Part shown: positions 8,954 to 17,563 of the stretch, one piece after another
Layout: each line of letters starts with the position of its first letter
Numbering within the stretch: the first letter of the stretch is position 1
Assembly: GCF_024509055.1 (NCBI RefSeq)
Contig: NZ_JANINM010000444.1
Coordinates: forward strand, 56,545 to 120,544
Length of the DNA: 64,000 nt
Source: Mesorhizobium sp.
GTDB lineage: Bacteria; Pseudomonadota; Alphaproteobacteria; Rhizobiales; Rhizobiaceae
Direction: 5' to 3'
Position numbers and translations under genes: made by a program
Notes under the pieces: generated by a model
The model's database searches: none
Told to the model about the DNA's origin: nothing
The model's input: only the letters and a program-made list of their open reading frames with translations

Positions 8954-9958
8954 TCAGTTCTTGCCGCAGGTGTCGGCCATGTCGGGCGTGCACTTGACGA
9001 AGCCGGTGTCGATATAAGGCGGCACGGTCTTTCCCTGCTTCAGGTCGTGCAGCGCTTCGATCGACTTGTAGCCCATGTTGTACGGGCTCTGGCCAACCAG
9101 ATAGTGGGCGAGACCATCCTTGAGCAGCGGCAGTTGCGGAGCGAACGCGTCGCCGAAGGAGATCACCAGGTCCTTGGAGTCGACGCGTTCCTTAACGCGA
9201 CCCACTGCCTGCCTATAGGCCGACGGCGCGTATTGCGCCCAGCCGCCGACGGCGACGAAAGCGTCGAGCTTGGGATTGGCCACCAGCACGTCATTCATCT
9301 GCTGGGCCGCGAGGCTGATATTGTCATTGTTGTAGATCGGGCAACCGTCGACCTCGGTCCAACCATTCTCGCCTGCGAGGCGCTTCACCGGCTTGTCTTT
9401 GGAGACGTTGGCCAGCGTGTCACGGATGCCTTGGACGCGTGTATCGAGATTGAGCGAGCCAGCCGTGCCAGTCTGGATGCAGACCGTACCGCCCTTCGGC
9501 TTGTACTCGACAACCTTCTTCGCCAGCTCGACGCCGAAATTGTAGTTGTCCGTTCCGATGAAGGTCGAACGCAGGCCAGCGTCTTCCTTCAGCAGGTCGC
9601 CGTCGAATGTCACAATCGGAATTCCGGCCGCCTTGGCCTTTTGCAGCAGTCGCGTCACCGATTTCGGATTGACGGAGGAAACGGCGATGCCGTCGACGCC
9701 CTTGGTCAGCACGTCGTTGATGACTTGCAATTGCTGGGCTTCGTTAACCTCCGAGGGGCCGATGTAGTAGCACTCGACCCCCAGGTCCTTGGCAGCTTTC
9801 TCGCAGCCCTCCTTGACTGGGGCGCTGAACACGTCGTTGACCGTCTTAACGATAACCGCATACGTTTCCGCCGACGCCGGCATTGCCCCCATTCCTGCTG
9901 CGAAAGCTGCGGCGACCATGGTGGCGCCCATTCGGGCAGTCAGTCTGTTGATGCTCAT
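8954..9958 (-). CDS. Sugar ABC transporter periplasmic substrate-binding protein
   Basis: 334 residues with a signal peptide (RMGATMVAAAFAAGMGAMP, cleavage near ASAET), so it is periplasmic. The mature part is a type I periplasmic-binding fold of the ribose/LacI type (GVDGIAVSSVNPKS, GIPIVTFDGD). A GAGGAGATAATC ribosome-binding site precedes the ATG. The permease and ATPase genes lie directly upstream in the same operon, giving a complete uptake system. Hairpins flank the gene on both sides (8917-8942 and 10007-10039), consistent with stronger expression of this component. The ligand is unknown, though the enzyme neighbours suggest a cyclic sugar, sugar acid or polyol. Confidence 0.92.
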   Translation of the reverse strand: MSINRLTARMGATMVAAAFAAGMGAMPASAETYAVIVKTVNDVFSAPVKEGCEKAAKDLGVECYYIGPSEVNEAQQLQVINDVLTKGVDGIAVSSVNPKSVTRLLQKAKAAGIPIVTFDGDLLKEDAGLRSTFIGTDNYNFGVELAKKVVEYKPKGGTVCIQTGTAGSLNLDTRVQGIRDTLANVSKDKPVKRLAGENGWTEVDGCPIYNNDNISLAAQQMNDVLVANPKLDAFVAVGGWAQYAPSAYRQAVGRVKERVDSKDLVISFGDAFAPQLPLLKDGLAHYLVGQSPYNMGYKSIEALHDLKQGKTVPPYIDTGFVKCTPDMADTCGKN

Positions 9959-10006
9959 GATTATCTCCTCTCTGGTGTGTTATGTGCACGAAGGTGCGCG
10001 AACCTT

Positions 10007-10039
10007 CCGGACAGGCGGTCTTCGGCCGGACCTGCCCGG
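10007..10039 (-). other. Intercistronic hairpin before the sugar-binding-protein gene
   Basis: CCGG-A-CAGG pairs with CCTG-C-CCGG across a 15-nt loop that can itself pair in part. It lies in the 89-bp gap between the permease stop and the binding-protein start, with no U-tract on the minus strand. Confidence 0.45.
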
Positions 10040-10047
10040 ACTGGGCT

Positions 10048-11052
10048 CTAGGCGCGGCTGGAGCGGAACCGTTCAAGCAGTACCGCGAACAGGATGAAGA
10101 GGCCGACGAAGGTGCCCTGCCAGAACGGGTTCACGCCGGCGAGCAGTAGGGCGTTGCGGATCACCTCGATGAGCACCGATCCAATAACGGCGCCAAAGGA
10201 AGTACCGAAGCCACCGAGCAGGTTCGCGCCGCCGATAACGGTCGCGGCAATGACCTGCAGTTCTTGGCCCTGGCCGAGCGCGTTGGTGGCGGCACCCATC
10301 CAGCCGACGAGGAAGATCGCCGTCATGCCGGTCATGGCGCCGAGCAGGGCATAGGTCGAAACCTTGATGCGGTCGACCGGAATGCCGGAGACGCGTGCGG
10401 CACTCTCGTTGCCACCGATCGCGCGGACATAGCGGCCCCACTTGGTCATCGACAGCAGCCACTGCATGACGACGGCCGAGACGATCACAGCCCAAAGCAC
10501 GTTCGGCACGCCAAGGAACGATCCGCTGCCAAGCGCCAGCAATGTGTCGCCTGCCCTGCCGAAATCGTAGACTACCTGGTTGTTTGTGACGACCAACGTC
10601 TGCGAGCGCACCAGGCTCATCATGCCGAGCGTGACGATGAAGGGGGGCAGCTTCAGGTATGAGACCAGCGAGCCATTGACCAAGCCGACGAACGCGCCAA
10701 CGAGCAGTACCAACACGGCGACGACCGGGAAAGGATAGCCACTCGCGCAGAACAGGCCTAGCAGAACGCCGGTTAGGCCAAGCGTCGAGCCGACTGAAAT
10801 ATCGATGCCGCCGGTCATGATCACTGGCGTCATGCCGATCGCCATCAGTGCCGTGAAGCAGAAGTTCTGCAGGATGTTGGCCATGTTGGCGGCGGTGAGG
10901 AAGCGCGGCGCTATCACCCCGACGACGGCACCAATGATAAGCACAGCGACAACGATCCAGAATTCCTGGCTGCGCAGCACTTCGCCGAGCTTGCTCCGCT
11001 CCGATAGGCTGAAGACTGAATCCAGATTACTGGCGTCCGGAGACTTGGTCAT
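10048..11052 (-). CDS. Ribose/fructose-type ABC transporter permease
   Basis: 334 residues, rich in hydrophobic helices, of the RbsC/FrcC type. The segment SVGSTLGLTGVLLGL and the EAA-like stretch near GGANLLGGFGTSFGAVIG are typical. GGGAGGAG precedes the ATG. It follows the ATPase gene by 18 bp. With the 246-residue ATPase and the periplasmic protein it forms a full inner-membrane importer. Only one permease gene is present, so it presumably works as a homodimer, as usual for this transporter class. Confidence 0.92.
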   Translation of the reverse strand: MTKSPDASNLDSVFSLSERSKLGEVLRSQEFWIVVAVLIIGAVVGVIAPRFLTAANMANILQNFCFTALMAIGMTPVIMTGGIDISVGSTLGLTGVLLGLFCASGYPFPVVAVLVLLVGAFVGLVNGSLVSYLKLPPFIVTLGMMSLVRSQTLVVTNNQVVYDFGRAGDTLLALGSGSFLGVPNVLWAVIVSAVVMQWLLSMTKWGRYVRAIGGNESAARVSGIPVDRIKVSTYALLGAMTGMTAIFLVGWMGAATNALGQGQELQVIAATVIGGANLLGGFGTSFGAVIGSVLIEVIRNALLLAGVNPFWQGTFVGLFILFAVLLERFRSSRA

Positions 11053-11070
11053 TTGCTCCTCCCTTTTGCC

Positions 11071-11811
11071 TCAAGCGGCGGCCTTGGCGCCGACAATCAA
11101 GGCTGTGATTTCTTCGGGCGAACTTGTCGCGGCGAGTTTGTTGGCGACGAGGTGACCGCGCCGCAGGACGATGATGCGCTCGCAGACGCCGAACACGTCG
11201 GGCATGCGGTGCGAGATCAGAATGACGGCCACGCCGCGCTCCTTAAGCCGTCGGATGAGCGCCAGAACCTCTGCGACCTGGCGCACAGAGATCGCTGCCG
11301 TCGGCTCGTCCATCAAGACAAGCTTGGCGTCCGCGAGACGCGTCCTGGCGATGGCGACGGCCTGACGCTGACCGCCAGACATGCGCTTGACGACATCACG
11401 CGGCCGGGTTTCTGACTGAAGCTCGCGGAAGAGCTCGGCGGCGCGCTCGCGCATCTTCCTGTGATCGAGGAACTTGAATGGCCCCACGGTTCGCATGATC
11501 TCGCGCCCGAGGAAGACGTTCGCCGAGGCGCTAAGATTGTCGCAAAGCGCCAGATCCTGGTAGACGATCTCGATGCCGGCACGGCGGGCATCCGAGGGTT
11601 GGTTGAACAGAACCTCCTTGCCGTCGAACACCATCTTGCCCGACGACATCGGAAAATTGCCGGCGATCATCTTCACCAGCGTCGACTTGCCGGCGCCGTT
11701 GTCACCCATCAGGCCAACGATCTCGCCCGGTTCTATGTTGAACGACACATTCTCCACAGCGTGGATGGCGCCGAACTGACGCGAGATGTTCTGCAATTCC
11801 AGCAAGCTCAT
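11071..11811 (-). CDS. Sugar ABC transporter ATP-binding protein (single ABC domain)
   Basis: 246 residues. Walker A GDNGAGKST (near residue 36), Q-loop YQDLALCDN, signature SGGQRQAVAIAR, Walker B LVLMDEPTAA and switch His in LISHRMP are all present, so it should hydrolyse ATP. It is one ABC domain long, like FrcA-type proteins and unlike the tandem RbsA type. GGGAGGCACTGCC lies before the ATG, and the ATG overlaps the stop of the ROK kinase gene by 4 bp. Confidence 0.93.
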   Translation of the reverse strand: MSLLELQNISRQFGAIHAVENVSFNIEPGEIVGLMGDNGAGKSTLVKMIAGNFPMSSGKMVFDGKEVLFNQPSDARRAGIEIVYQDLALCDNLSASANVFLGREIMRTVGPFKFLDHRKMRERAAELFRELQSETRPRDVVKRMSGGQRQAVAIARTRLADAKLVLMDEPTAAISVRQVAEVLALIRRLKERGVAVILISHRMPDVFGVCERIIVLRRGHLVANKLAATSSPEEITALIVGAKAAA

Positions 11812-12782
11812 GGCAGTGCCTCCCGTCTTGACTTCGTGGTTGGAGCGAGAACCGCACCGGAGCTCTGGCCGGCTGTCGCTGCATAATCGTCGGCTGCCTT
11901 AAGGCCGCCATTGAGGACCGCGCGCCAGCCGAGTTCGGCCCAGCGCAAGTCCATGGTGCGACCCGTTTCGGCGAAGGGCGCGCGCAGCGCCACCAGTTCC
12001 TCCAGCCGCCGACGCGGGAACGATTCTATTGAGCAGACACCTCCTCCTAGGACGATGGTCGCGGGAGAAAACAGCGCCACTGCCGTGCCGATCGCGAGTG
12101 CCTGGTCACGGATGAAGCGGTCGACGTCCGCGCCGAGTCCTGGAATTCGCTGGGACTGCACAAAAACCTGAGTGACGGGTACACCGTGCCGGGCGGCAAT
12201 CACTTCAAGCGCGCGGCCGGAAACGTATGTCTCCAGGCAGTCCGTGCGCAGTCCTTCAAGTGCTCGGCCCTCGTCACCAAAAGGCATATGGCCGATTTCC
12301 AATGCCCAGCCGCTGCCGCGGAAGGGTTGGCCGCCCTGCAGGAACGCCCCGCCGACTCCCGTTCCGAAAAACAGGCCGAGCACGCTGTCCGAGCCCCTAG
12401 CGGCACCGGCAATCACCTCGCCCGCCAGCACCAACACCGAGTCCCTTTCGATGATGACGGGAAGACCCAACGCTTCACGTAACTCGCTCGCCAGCATGTG
12501 CCCGTTGAGCTCAGGCACATTGCCCGCGAACAGCACCCGGTCACCGTCGGTGTCGATGAAGCCGGGAACCGTCGAGACCATCAGGTCGGGCCAGACGCCG
12601 GCCTCGCCGCAAAACTCCCTGACAAGCCTCGCGAAGCTGCCGACGGGGTCGGAATTGCGAAGCAGGGAGGAAGGAAAGAGACGCTCGCCAGGTCGCGGCA
12701 CGCGGTCGACGACAATGCCGCACTTTACCGAAGTGCCCCCAACGTCGACGACCAGGATCGACCGAATTGAGGCTTGCGTCAC
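11808..12782 (-). CDS. ROK family sugar kinase-like protein
   Basis: 324 residues. The ATP-phosphate motif VDVGGTSVKCGIV opens the protein, and GTGVGGAFLQGG and EIGHMPFG are ROK landmarks. It has no helix-turn-helix, so it is an enzyme rather than a regulator. The usual zinc motif CxCGxxGCxE is reduced to a single cysteine (LRTDCLETY). It overlaps both neighbours by 4 bp within the sugar operon. It probably phosphorylates the imported sugar or an early product; the missing zinc cysteines leave activity uncertain. Confidence 0.82.
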   Translation of the reverse strand: MTQASIRSILVVDVGGTSVKCGIVVDRVPRPGERLFPSSLLRNSDPVGSFARLVREFCGEAGVWPDLMVSTVPGFIDTDGDRVLFAGNVPELNGHMLASELREALGLPVIIERDSVLVLAGEVIAGAARGSDSVLGLFFGTGVGGAFLQGGQPFRGSGWALEIGHMPFGDEGRALEGLRTDCLETYVSGRALEVIAARHGVPVTQVFVQSQRIPGLGADVDRFIRDQALAIGTAVALFSPATIVLGGGVCSIESFPRRRLEELVALRAPFAETGRTMDLRWAELGWRAVLNGGLKAADDYAATAGQSSGAVLAPTTKSRREALP

Positions 12783-13597
12783 TGACCACCTCCCTGCCCC
12801 GGGAGGAAGCGCGCAAGCGCGCTCCGGAACTCGCTGACATATGCTGCGCGGTCCACCGTCTTTGACGTGATCTCGACTAAGCGCGCGCCGGGGATGAGTC
12901 CTGCCAGTTCGCGGGCATAGGCAAGCGGGTGGACGTAGTCTTGATCATTGCCGATGACCAGCGTCGGCTGGCGGACGGTTGCGATCTGCTGACGGTCAAC
13001 ACCCGGCCAGCCAAGCGGAATGCGGTTAAGAAGCGCGATCGTGGTGTCTGGCCGTTGGCGCGCGAAGAAACTGATCAGCGAAGCGGCATTATCCGGTGAC
13101 TCCGCAATGACGCGCTGGAACTCAGGGGAGTTGCGGAAGCGTTCCGCGCCTTCTTTCGCACCATACTTGTCGAGGTACTGCGACGCGGCATGATAGCCAT
13201 GCTGGCGTTCGATCGAAGGTCCGTCCACCCATGCCGGCCGCGCCAGCACCAGTTTTGCAACGCGCGGCGCATGCAGGCTTGCCAGCCTCAGCGAAATCGC
13301 GGCCCCGAGCGAGATGCCGCCAACTGCTGCCTGCTCGATTCCCAAGTGGTCAAGCAGGGCCAAGGTATCGTCGGCGAATTGCGCGATCGACAGGAGCGAC
13401 GGATCGCCAAGCGCGGACGCGCCATGGCCCCGGCACATCAACGTAATGCGCTGCAGTCCGACGCCTTCGGGAAAGACTTCGACGGGCTGATCGAGGGGCG
13501 CGCCGAGCCCGTGCTGCCACAGCGCCGGCTGCCCAGTCCCCGCGACATCGAAGGTCAGCGCGCAGCCATCGGCGGTGGTGAAGGTCCCGGTGGTCAT
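12779..13597 (-). CDS. Alpha/beta hydrolase, possible lactonase
   Basis: 272 residues of the alpha/beta hydrolase fold. The nucleophile elbow GGISLGAA holds the serine (near residue 95), HGLGAP gives the oxyanion region, and an acid lies in GNDQDYVHP. The general pattern is like 3-oxoadipate enol-lactonases. In an operon with two sugar dehydrogenases, hydrolysis of a sugar lactone is a sensible guess but is inference. It overlaps both neighbours by 4 bp. Confidence 0.82.
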   Translation of the reverse strand: MTTGTFTTADGCALTFDVAGTGQPALWQHGLGAPLDQPVEVFPEGVGLQRITLMCRGHGASALGDPSLLSIAQFADDTLALLDHLGIEQAAVGGISLGAAISLRLASLHAPRVAKLVLARPAWVDGPSIERQHGYHAASQYLDKYGAKEGAERFRNSPEFQRVIAESPDNAASLISFFARQRPDTTIALLNRIPLGWPGVDRQQIATVRQPTLVIGNDQDYVHPLAYARELAGLIPGARLVEITSKTVDRAAYVSEFRSALARFLPGQGGGQ

Positions 13598-14421
13598 GAC
13601 ACGTCCCGCAGAAGTGTCCGCAAAGCCGCGCCTGAGCTGGCCGCATCCTTGTACTCGAAACCATGTGCAACGACCGCCTGGTCGTAGCCGCAGGAACGCA
13701 GCAGCCGCAGAAACCGATGAAGGTCGACGTCGCCGGCGCCTGTAGCGACTACCTTGCCAGCACGGTCGATGTCCTTGGCATGCGCGAGAATGATGTGCTC
13801 GCCGAGCAGATCCACCGCCTCTTCCATGACACGAGCCTGATCGGCGAGCCTGGTGCCGACCAAATTGGCGGCGTCGAGGATTATGCCGAGGCGCGGATTC
13901 GCGATCTCATCGATGATCCGCCGCGCCAGGTCAGCATCGGCGACGATGTTGCCGGGCTCAGGCTCAATACCGAGTTGTACATCGTGCTTCTCGGCAAGAT
14001 CGAGCGCCGCGTCGAGTTCTGCGCGTAGGTCCGCCCAGGCGCTCGACGACATGTTGTCGGGATGCGCCGTCCACATGTCGTCGGCGTTGCGCGAGCCGGT
14101 GCACAGCGTCACGATCGGCGCGCCGAGCAGCGGTGCGGCGGCGACCACATTGGCAAAGCGGGCGCGCGCAGCCCGGCGGGCAGTCGCGTCGGGGTGAGCC
14201 ATGTTGTAGGTGCCGGAGAGCCCAGCGATCACCAGGCCCTGCTGGAGGGCGGCTTCGGCAAAGGCCGTCAACTCGCCAGCGGGAACGGTGTCCGGCAGAC
14301 TGGCCAGTCCGAGGCATGACAGGTTGAACTGCATGCCTTCGTAGCCGTCTTGCCTGATCGCCGAGATCAACTCGGCGGCGGTGCCGAGCGGATAGGTTCG
14401 GGCAAAGACCGCAGGATACAT
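13594..14421 (-). CDS. Sugar phosphate isomerase/epimerase family protein (TIM barrel)
   Basis: 275 residues of the xylose-isomerase-like TIM-barrel superfamily. Metal-ligand candidates are in GIEPEPGNI (Glu, near residue 148), IILDAANL (Asp), and LAHAKDID (His). Many family members epimerise or dehydrate keto-sugars made by Gfo/Idh/MocA dehydrogenases, and the gene sits right after one (1-bp overlap). The specific reaction is unknown. Confidence 0.85.
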   Translation of the reverse strand: MYPAVFARTYPLGTAAELISAIRQDGYEGMQFNLSCLGLASLPDTVPAGELTAFAEAALQQGLVIAGLSGTYNMAHPDATARRAARARFANVVAAAPLLGAPIVTLCTGSRNADDMWTAHPDNMSSSAWADLRAELDAALDLAEKHDVQLGIEPEPGNIVADADLARRIIDEIANPRLGIILDAANLVGTRLADQARVMEEAVDLLGEHIILAHAKDIDRAGKVVATGAGDVDLHRFLRLLRSCGYDQAVVAHGFEYKDAASSGAALRTLLRDVS

Positions 14422-15500
14422 CAGACTGGCCCCGAGACGTCAGCCAGGTTGACTGGCTTGCCGGTGCGGACCGACTGGCCGATCGCCACCATGGCGCGGA
14501 CGGAGGCAACGCCATCCTCGATCGAGGCGCCGTTCATCGGCATGCCGTTCAGGACGACGTCAGCGAACCCCTCGATCTGGCGGCGATAGAAGTGCCCGTC
14601 GGCGCCAAGCACGCGTTCGGAGGACGCGCTCTTCTCGCGGAAGATGTCGACTTCGCTGGACTTATAGAACCAGGGATTGAAGATCTTGCCGACGGCGCTG
14701 CCATTCTCACCGTAGAGCTGGAAACCCTCGTGCCAGTCCATTCGGATCGGCAGTGTCAGGTCGAGATGGCCGAGCGCACCGTCTTCGAATTCGGTGTCGA
14801 CGAACCAGCAGTGGGCGCCGAAGCGCTCGAGCAGACGCGCCTGGACAGCCTTGATGGGGCCGGCGAGATAGCGAGCGAGATCGACGAGATGGCTGCCGTG
14901 CGCCAGCATGAAATAGCGCTGCCGATTGGCCTTCTGGTCGCCGGCAGGCTTGATCGCCCTGGATCCGGTCCTGGCCAGCGGCTGGATAGCATCCGTCACG
15001 GTGTAGCGATGGGTAGAATCGCAGTACCAGGCCTTCAGGGCAAGCAGCGCGCCCATCTCCTTCGTGGCGAATTCATGCGCCGCCTGGATGCCGGGGTCGA
15101 AACGGAGCATATGGCCGATCTGGAGGGCCAGCCCGCTGCGGTCGACGTGCCGCTTCAGTTCTTCGACTTCCTCGACCGACATGGCGATCGGCTTTTCGCA
15201 AAGCACATGCTTGCCAGCCGAGAGGGCCTTGATCGCCGCCGGCACGTGGAAGGCATCCGAGATGCCTATGATGACCGCCTCGATTTCCGGATCGGCGAGC
15301 ATCTGGTCGTAGTCGTTGTAGATGCGGGCAGCGTCGTAGAATTCACCGAACCGACGCGCGAGTTCTGTGTCGGCATCGCAGACCGCCTGCAAGACGACAT
15401 TCCTGCCCTTCTGCACCGATTCCAAGTGGGCGAATTGCGAGATAGGCCCGCAACCGAGAATCCCGACGCGCAGACAGCGGGCATCTTTCTGAAGCGGCAA
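14421..15500 (-). CDS. Gfo/Idh/MocA family oxidoreductase (first gene of the sugar operon)
   Basis: 359 residues from TTG 15500, chosen because AGGGAGAG stands just before it and the Rossmann motif VGILGCGPIS follows within about 15 residues. Reading further upstream would run through the operator palindrome. VLCEKPIAMS (near residue 100) carries the family's EKP motif. A His-containing catalytic segment is seen in AHGSHLVDLARYL. Probably an NAD(P)-dependent sugar dehydrogenase that starts the pathway. Expression is likely controlled at the palindrome 14 bp upstream. Confidence 0.87.
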   Translation of the reverse strand: MPLQKDARCLRVGILGCGPISQFAHLESVQKGRNVVLQAVCDADTELARRFGEFYDAARIYNDYDQMLADPEIEAVIIGISDAFHVPAAIKALSAGKHVLCEKPIAMSVEEVEELKRHVDRSGLALQIGHMLRFDPGIQAAHEFATKEMGALLALKAWYCDSTHRYTVTDAIQPLARTGSRAIKPAGDQKANRQRYFMLAHGSHLVDLARYLAGPIKAVQARLLERFGAHCWFVDTEFEDGALGHLDLTLPIRMDWHEGFQLYGENGSAVGKIFNPWFYKSSEVDIFREKSASSERVLGADGHFYRRQIEGFADVVLNGMPMNGASIEDGVASVRAMVAIGQSVRTGKPVNLADVSGPV

Positions 15501-15513
15501 GTGGGCTCTCCCT

Positions 15514-15546
15514 GTATTTGTTTTTGTCTTATACAAAAACAAATAC
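15514..15546 (-). promoter_or_regulatory. Perfect palindromic operator upstream of the sugar operon
   Basis: Arms GTATTTGTTTTTGT and ACAAAAACAAATAC are exact reverse complements around the 5-nt spacer CTTAT (14-bp arms, 33 bp in total). It ends 14 bp before the TTG start of the first operon gene. The divided AT-rich dyad fits a ROK-family repressor site, and a ROK regulator is encoded immediately upstream. No second copy was seen in the window. Confidence 0.75.
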
Positions 15547-15739
15547 CACAAATCGCGGTTCGTCAAGCCGTGGGCTCGAAATTTTCGCCTGAACTGTCTT
15601 GGAAGCACGACAATGGCCCGGCCCGTTCGTCCGTCGGCCGCCTAACTATCTGATCTGATTTATCTAAGACCGCCAGGGCAATGCGCTCTTCCGACTTTGA
15701 TGTCAGCACATCGCCATCGTAAGGCCGCAGCGGATTTCG

Positions 15740-16987
15740 CTAGAGAGTGTTGGATTCGAGGTCCGGGAGGGCAAAAAGCGTGTCACGAATAGTGGCCGCC
15801 GCGCCGATCGCCGCACCGTCGGCGCCGAACTGCGCCACCCTGATCTCGGGCATTGCAAAGCCTGCCAGAAGCCGCCGCTTGATGTCGGCCTGGATGCGTC
15901 GACCTAGTTTGGGAAAAAGACCCGCCAGCGGCCCGCCTAACACGATCCGCCCCGGATCGAGCAGATGGATGGCATTGACAAGGCCGGCGGCAAGTCCGCT
16001 CACCCAAGCGTCCAGAGCAGCATCCACCTCCTTGCGGCCAGCACTGGCGAGGAGCATCTGGACGCCATCGGCCACCGGCTGCCCCTCCTCGAACAGCCGT
16101 GAGAAGTGCTTCGCGCCGGCCAGCATCTCGAACGTATCGACCCGGCCACCAGCGGAGACGATCGTGTGTCCGATTTCACCCGAGTAGCCATGCGCGCCGG
16201 TCGCGACGCGGCCGTCATCGACGATAGCTCCGCCGATGCCCTCCGCGAGAAGGACGACCAGCATACTGCCCGCCTTTGCCGTTGCGGACGCCGCCAGCTC
16301 GGCACTGGCGAAGGCAAAGGCATCGTTACAAACAAGGACCGACCAATCGGCCGGTGACTTGTCAATCAGCTCGGTCTGCAGAGGGTAGTTGCGCCACTCC
16401 AGGAACGGCGCGTTAATGACGCTACCGTCACGGCCAACCAGGCCTGGCACCGAAATGCCAATGCCCTCGACCTTGTCCTGCAAGGCTGGGTTTTCCTTCA
16501 GAATCCTCTCGATGAGGGAGATCAGTCGCGCTGAAATATGTTCGGCATCCCTGTAGCTTGGACCAGTCGGCTCGACGATCCGGCAGACGACGTTCATCTG
16601 CAGGTCCAAGAGGACCCCGGTCAACAAGCGGGTGCCAACATCGGCACCAACAAAATACGCACCCGACGGATTTAGGGTTACCCCCACGCCCGGACGACCC
16701 TTCCGTGATCCGGGAGACATCTCGGCGCTCTCCACGACCAGGCCAGCTTCAAGCAAAACCCGCATAGCGTTGCCGATCGTGGCCCTCGTCAAACCCAGTT
16801 GACGAGCCATGTCGGCGCGCGAGAGCTGCCGGCCGTTTTGCAGCAGTCTCAGGCAACGCCTGGCGTTGATGTGGCGCAATAGGCTCGTTGTATTCAAGGC
16901 GGCATCTTCGGTTGGCCTCGCGGAGATACCATCGGTTGCGGTTGTTCCAAAGTGGTTTCCCGCATGATGGCCTTGAAAGGCCGACAT
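15740..16987 (-). CDS. ROK family transcriptional repressor
   Basis: 415 residues from ATG 16987, the usual length for a ROK regulator; a much longer in-frame reading from 17281 has atypical sequence. The N-terminal winged helix-turn-helix (LSRADMARQLGLTRATIGNAM, of which LSRADMARQLGLTRATIG is the core) is followed by a ROK domain (GADVGTRLLTGVLLDL, EGIGGAIVDDG, SGEIGHTIV). The zinc cysteines expected after the GEIGH motif are absent. It most likely represses the downstream operon through the dyad at 15514-15546 and releases it on binding the sugar. Confidence 0.87.
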   Translation of the reverse strand: MSAFQGHHAGNHFGTTATDGISARPTEDAALNTTSLLRHINARRCLRLLQNGRQLSRADMARQLGLTRATIGNAMRVLLEAGLVVESAEMSPGSRKGRPGVGVTLNPSGAYFVGADVGTRLLTGVLLDLQMNVVCRIVEPTGPSYRDAEHISARLISLIERILKENPALQDKVEGIGISVPGLVGRDGSVINAPFLEWRNYPLQTELIDKSPADWSVLVCNDAFAFASAELAASATAKAGSMLVVLLAEGIGGAIVDDGRVATGAHGYSGEIGHTIVSAGGRVDTFEMLAGAKHFSRLFEEGQPVADGVQMLLASAGRKEVDAALDAWVSGLAAGLVNAIHLLDPGRIVLGGPLAGLFPKLGRRIQADIKRRLLAGFAMPEIRVAQFGADGAAIGAAATIRDTLFALPDLESNTL

Positions 16988-17367
16988 GGCCACCACCCTG
17001 ACCGGCAAACGATGTCCGGCCGAGGAGTGGCCGGGTTGCTCCCCCGGAGCAGGCAAGAAGCGCTGTCGCGACCCTAGTGTCGTTTGCGGGTCCGGAGAAA
17101 TGTCTGCTTTCAGTTCAAGACGGTGGTTGTCTCTACGGCTGACATGCGGCGCGAACCTGCCATTCGCGCCCTGGGCGAAACATATGCGCCTTAGGGTGAA
17201 GACCACCGCCGAGGGAACAATCAGACGCCGGGCAACGATAGCAGACAGGAAGGCTAATTGAGAGCCAGCCATTGTTAGCACTGTCCCTCCGGCAAGGAGC
17301 TTCTGCAGTCAGAGAAACACTTCTCCGAGCCGAAAGCCGACGACGGAAACCTTCTACAAACGCTCAA

Positions 17368-17482
17368 GGTTACAACTTTGCGTCTGGCAGAGTCACAACT
17401 TTGGGTGTGGAATATCTTCCTAAAAAATCATCCAATGATTTCAATGGCTTCCAGAGGGGCAGAGTCACAACTTTGAGTGTGG
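17368..17482 (+). repeat. Three direct repeats around ACAACTTTG
   Basis: Copies start at 17368 (GGTTACAACTTTGCGTCTGG), 17386 and 17458. The last two are 25 bp long, identical at 24 positions, and 72 bp apart; their shared core is GAGTCACAACTTTG followed by GTGTGG. They lie upstream of a plus-strand hairpin, so they could be repeated RNA segments or binding sites. Confidence 0.65.
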
Positions 17483-17507
17483 CATCAAGCAGCTAAGACG
17501 TGACATC

Positions 17508-17540
17508 ATCGGCCCGATCGCAAGATCGGGCCGATTTGTT
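17508..17540 (+). terminator. Hairpin terminator before the VOC gene
   Basis: TCGGCCCGATC pairs with GATCGGGCCGA over a GCAA tetraloop (17509-17534, extendable by one A-T pair), followed by TTTGTT. The U-tract is short. No annotated plus-strand gene ends here, so the transcript it would end starts inside the preceding gap. Confidence 0.55.
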
Positions 17541-17563
17541 CAGACAGGCAACAAGTCCGTGGA

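Larger units (their letters stand above)
16988..17563. other. 576-bp gap without a supported gene
   Basis: It contains the presumed promoter of the ROK regulator near its right-hand start, then a triplicated motif (17368-17482) and a plus-strand hairpin (17508-17540). Short open frames here have no ribosome-binding sites or family features. Confidence 0.5.

Noticed and set aside
17272..17496. A 74-codon plus-strand frame containing repeated GRVTTL peptides
   Set aside because: The repetition comes from the DNA direct repeats; there is no ribosome-binding site or domain, so a non-coding role is more likely.
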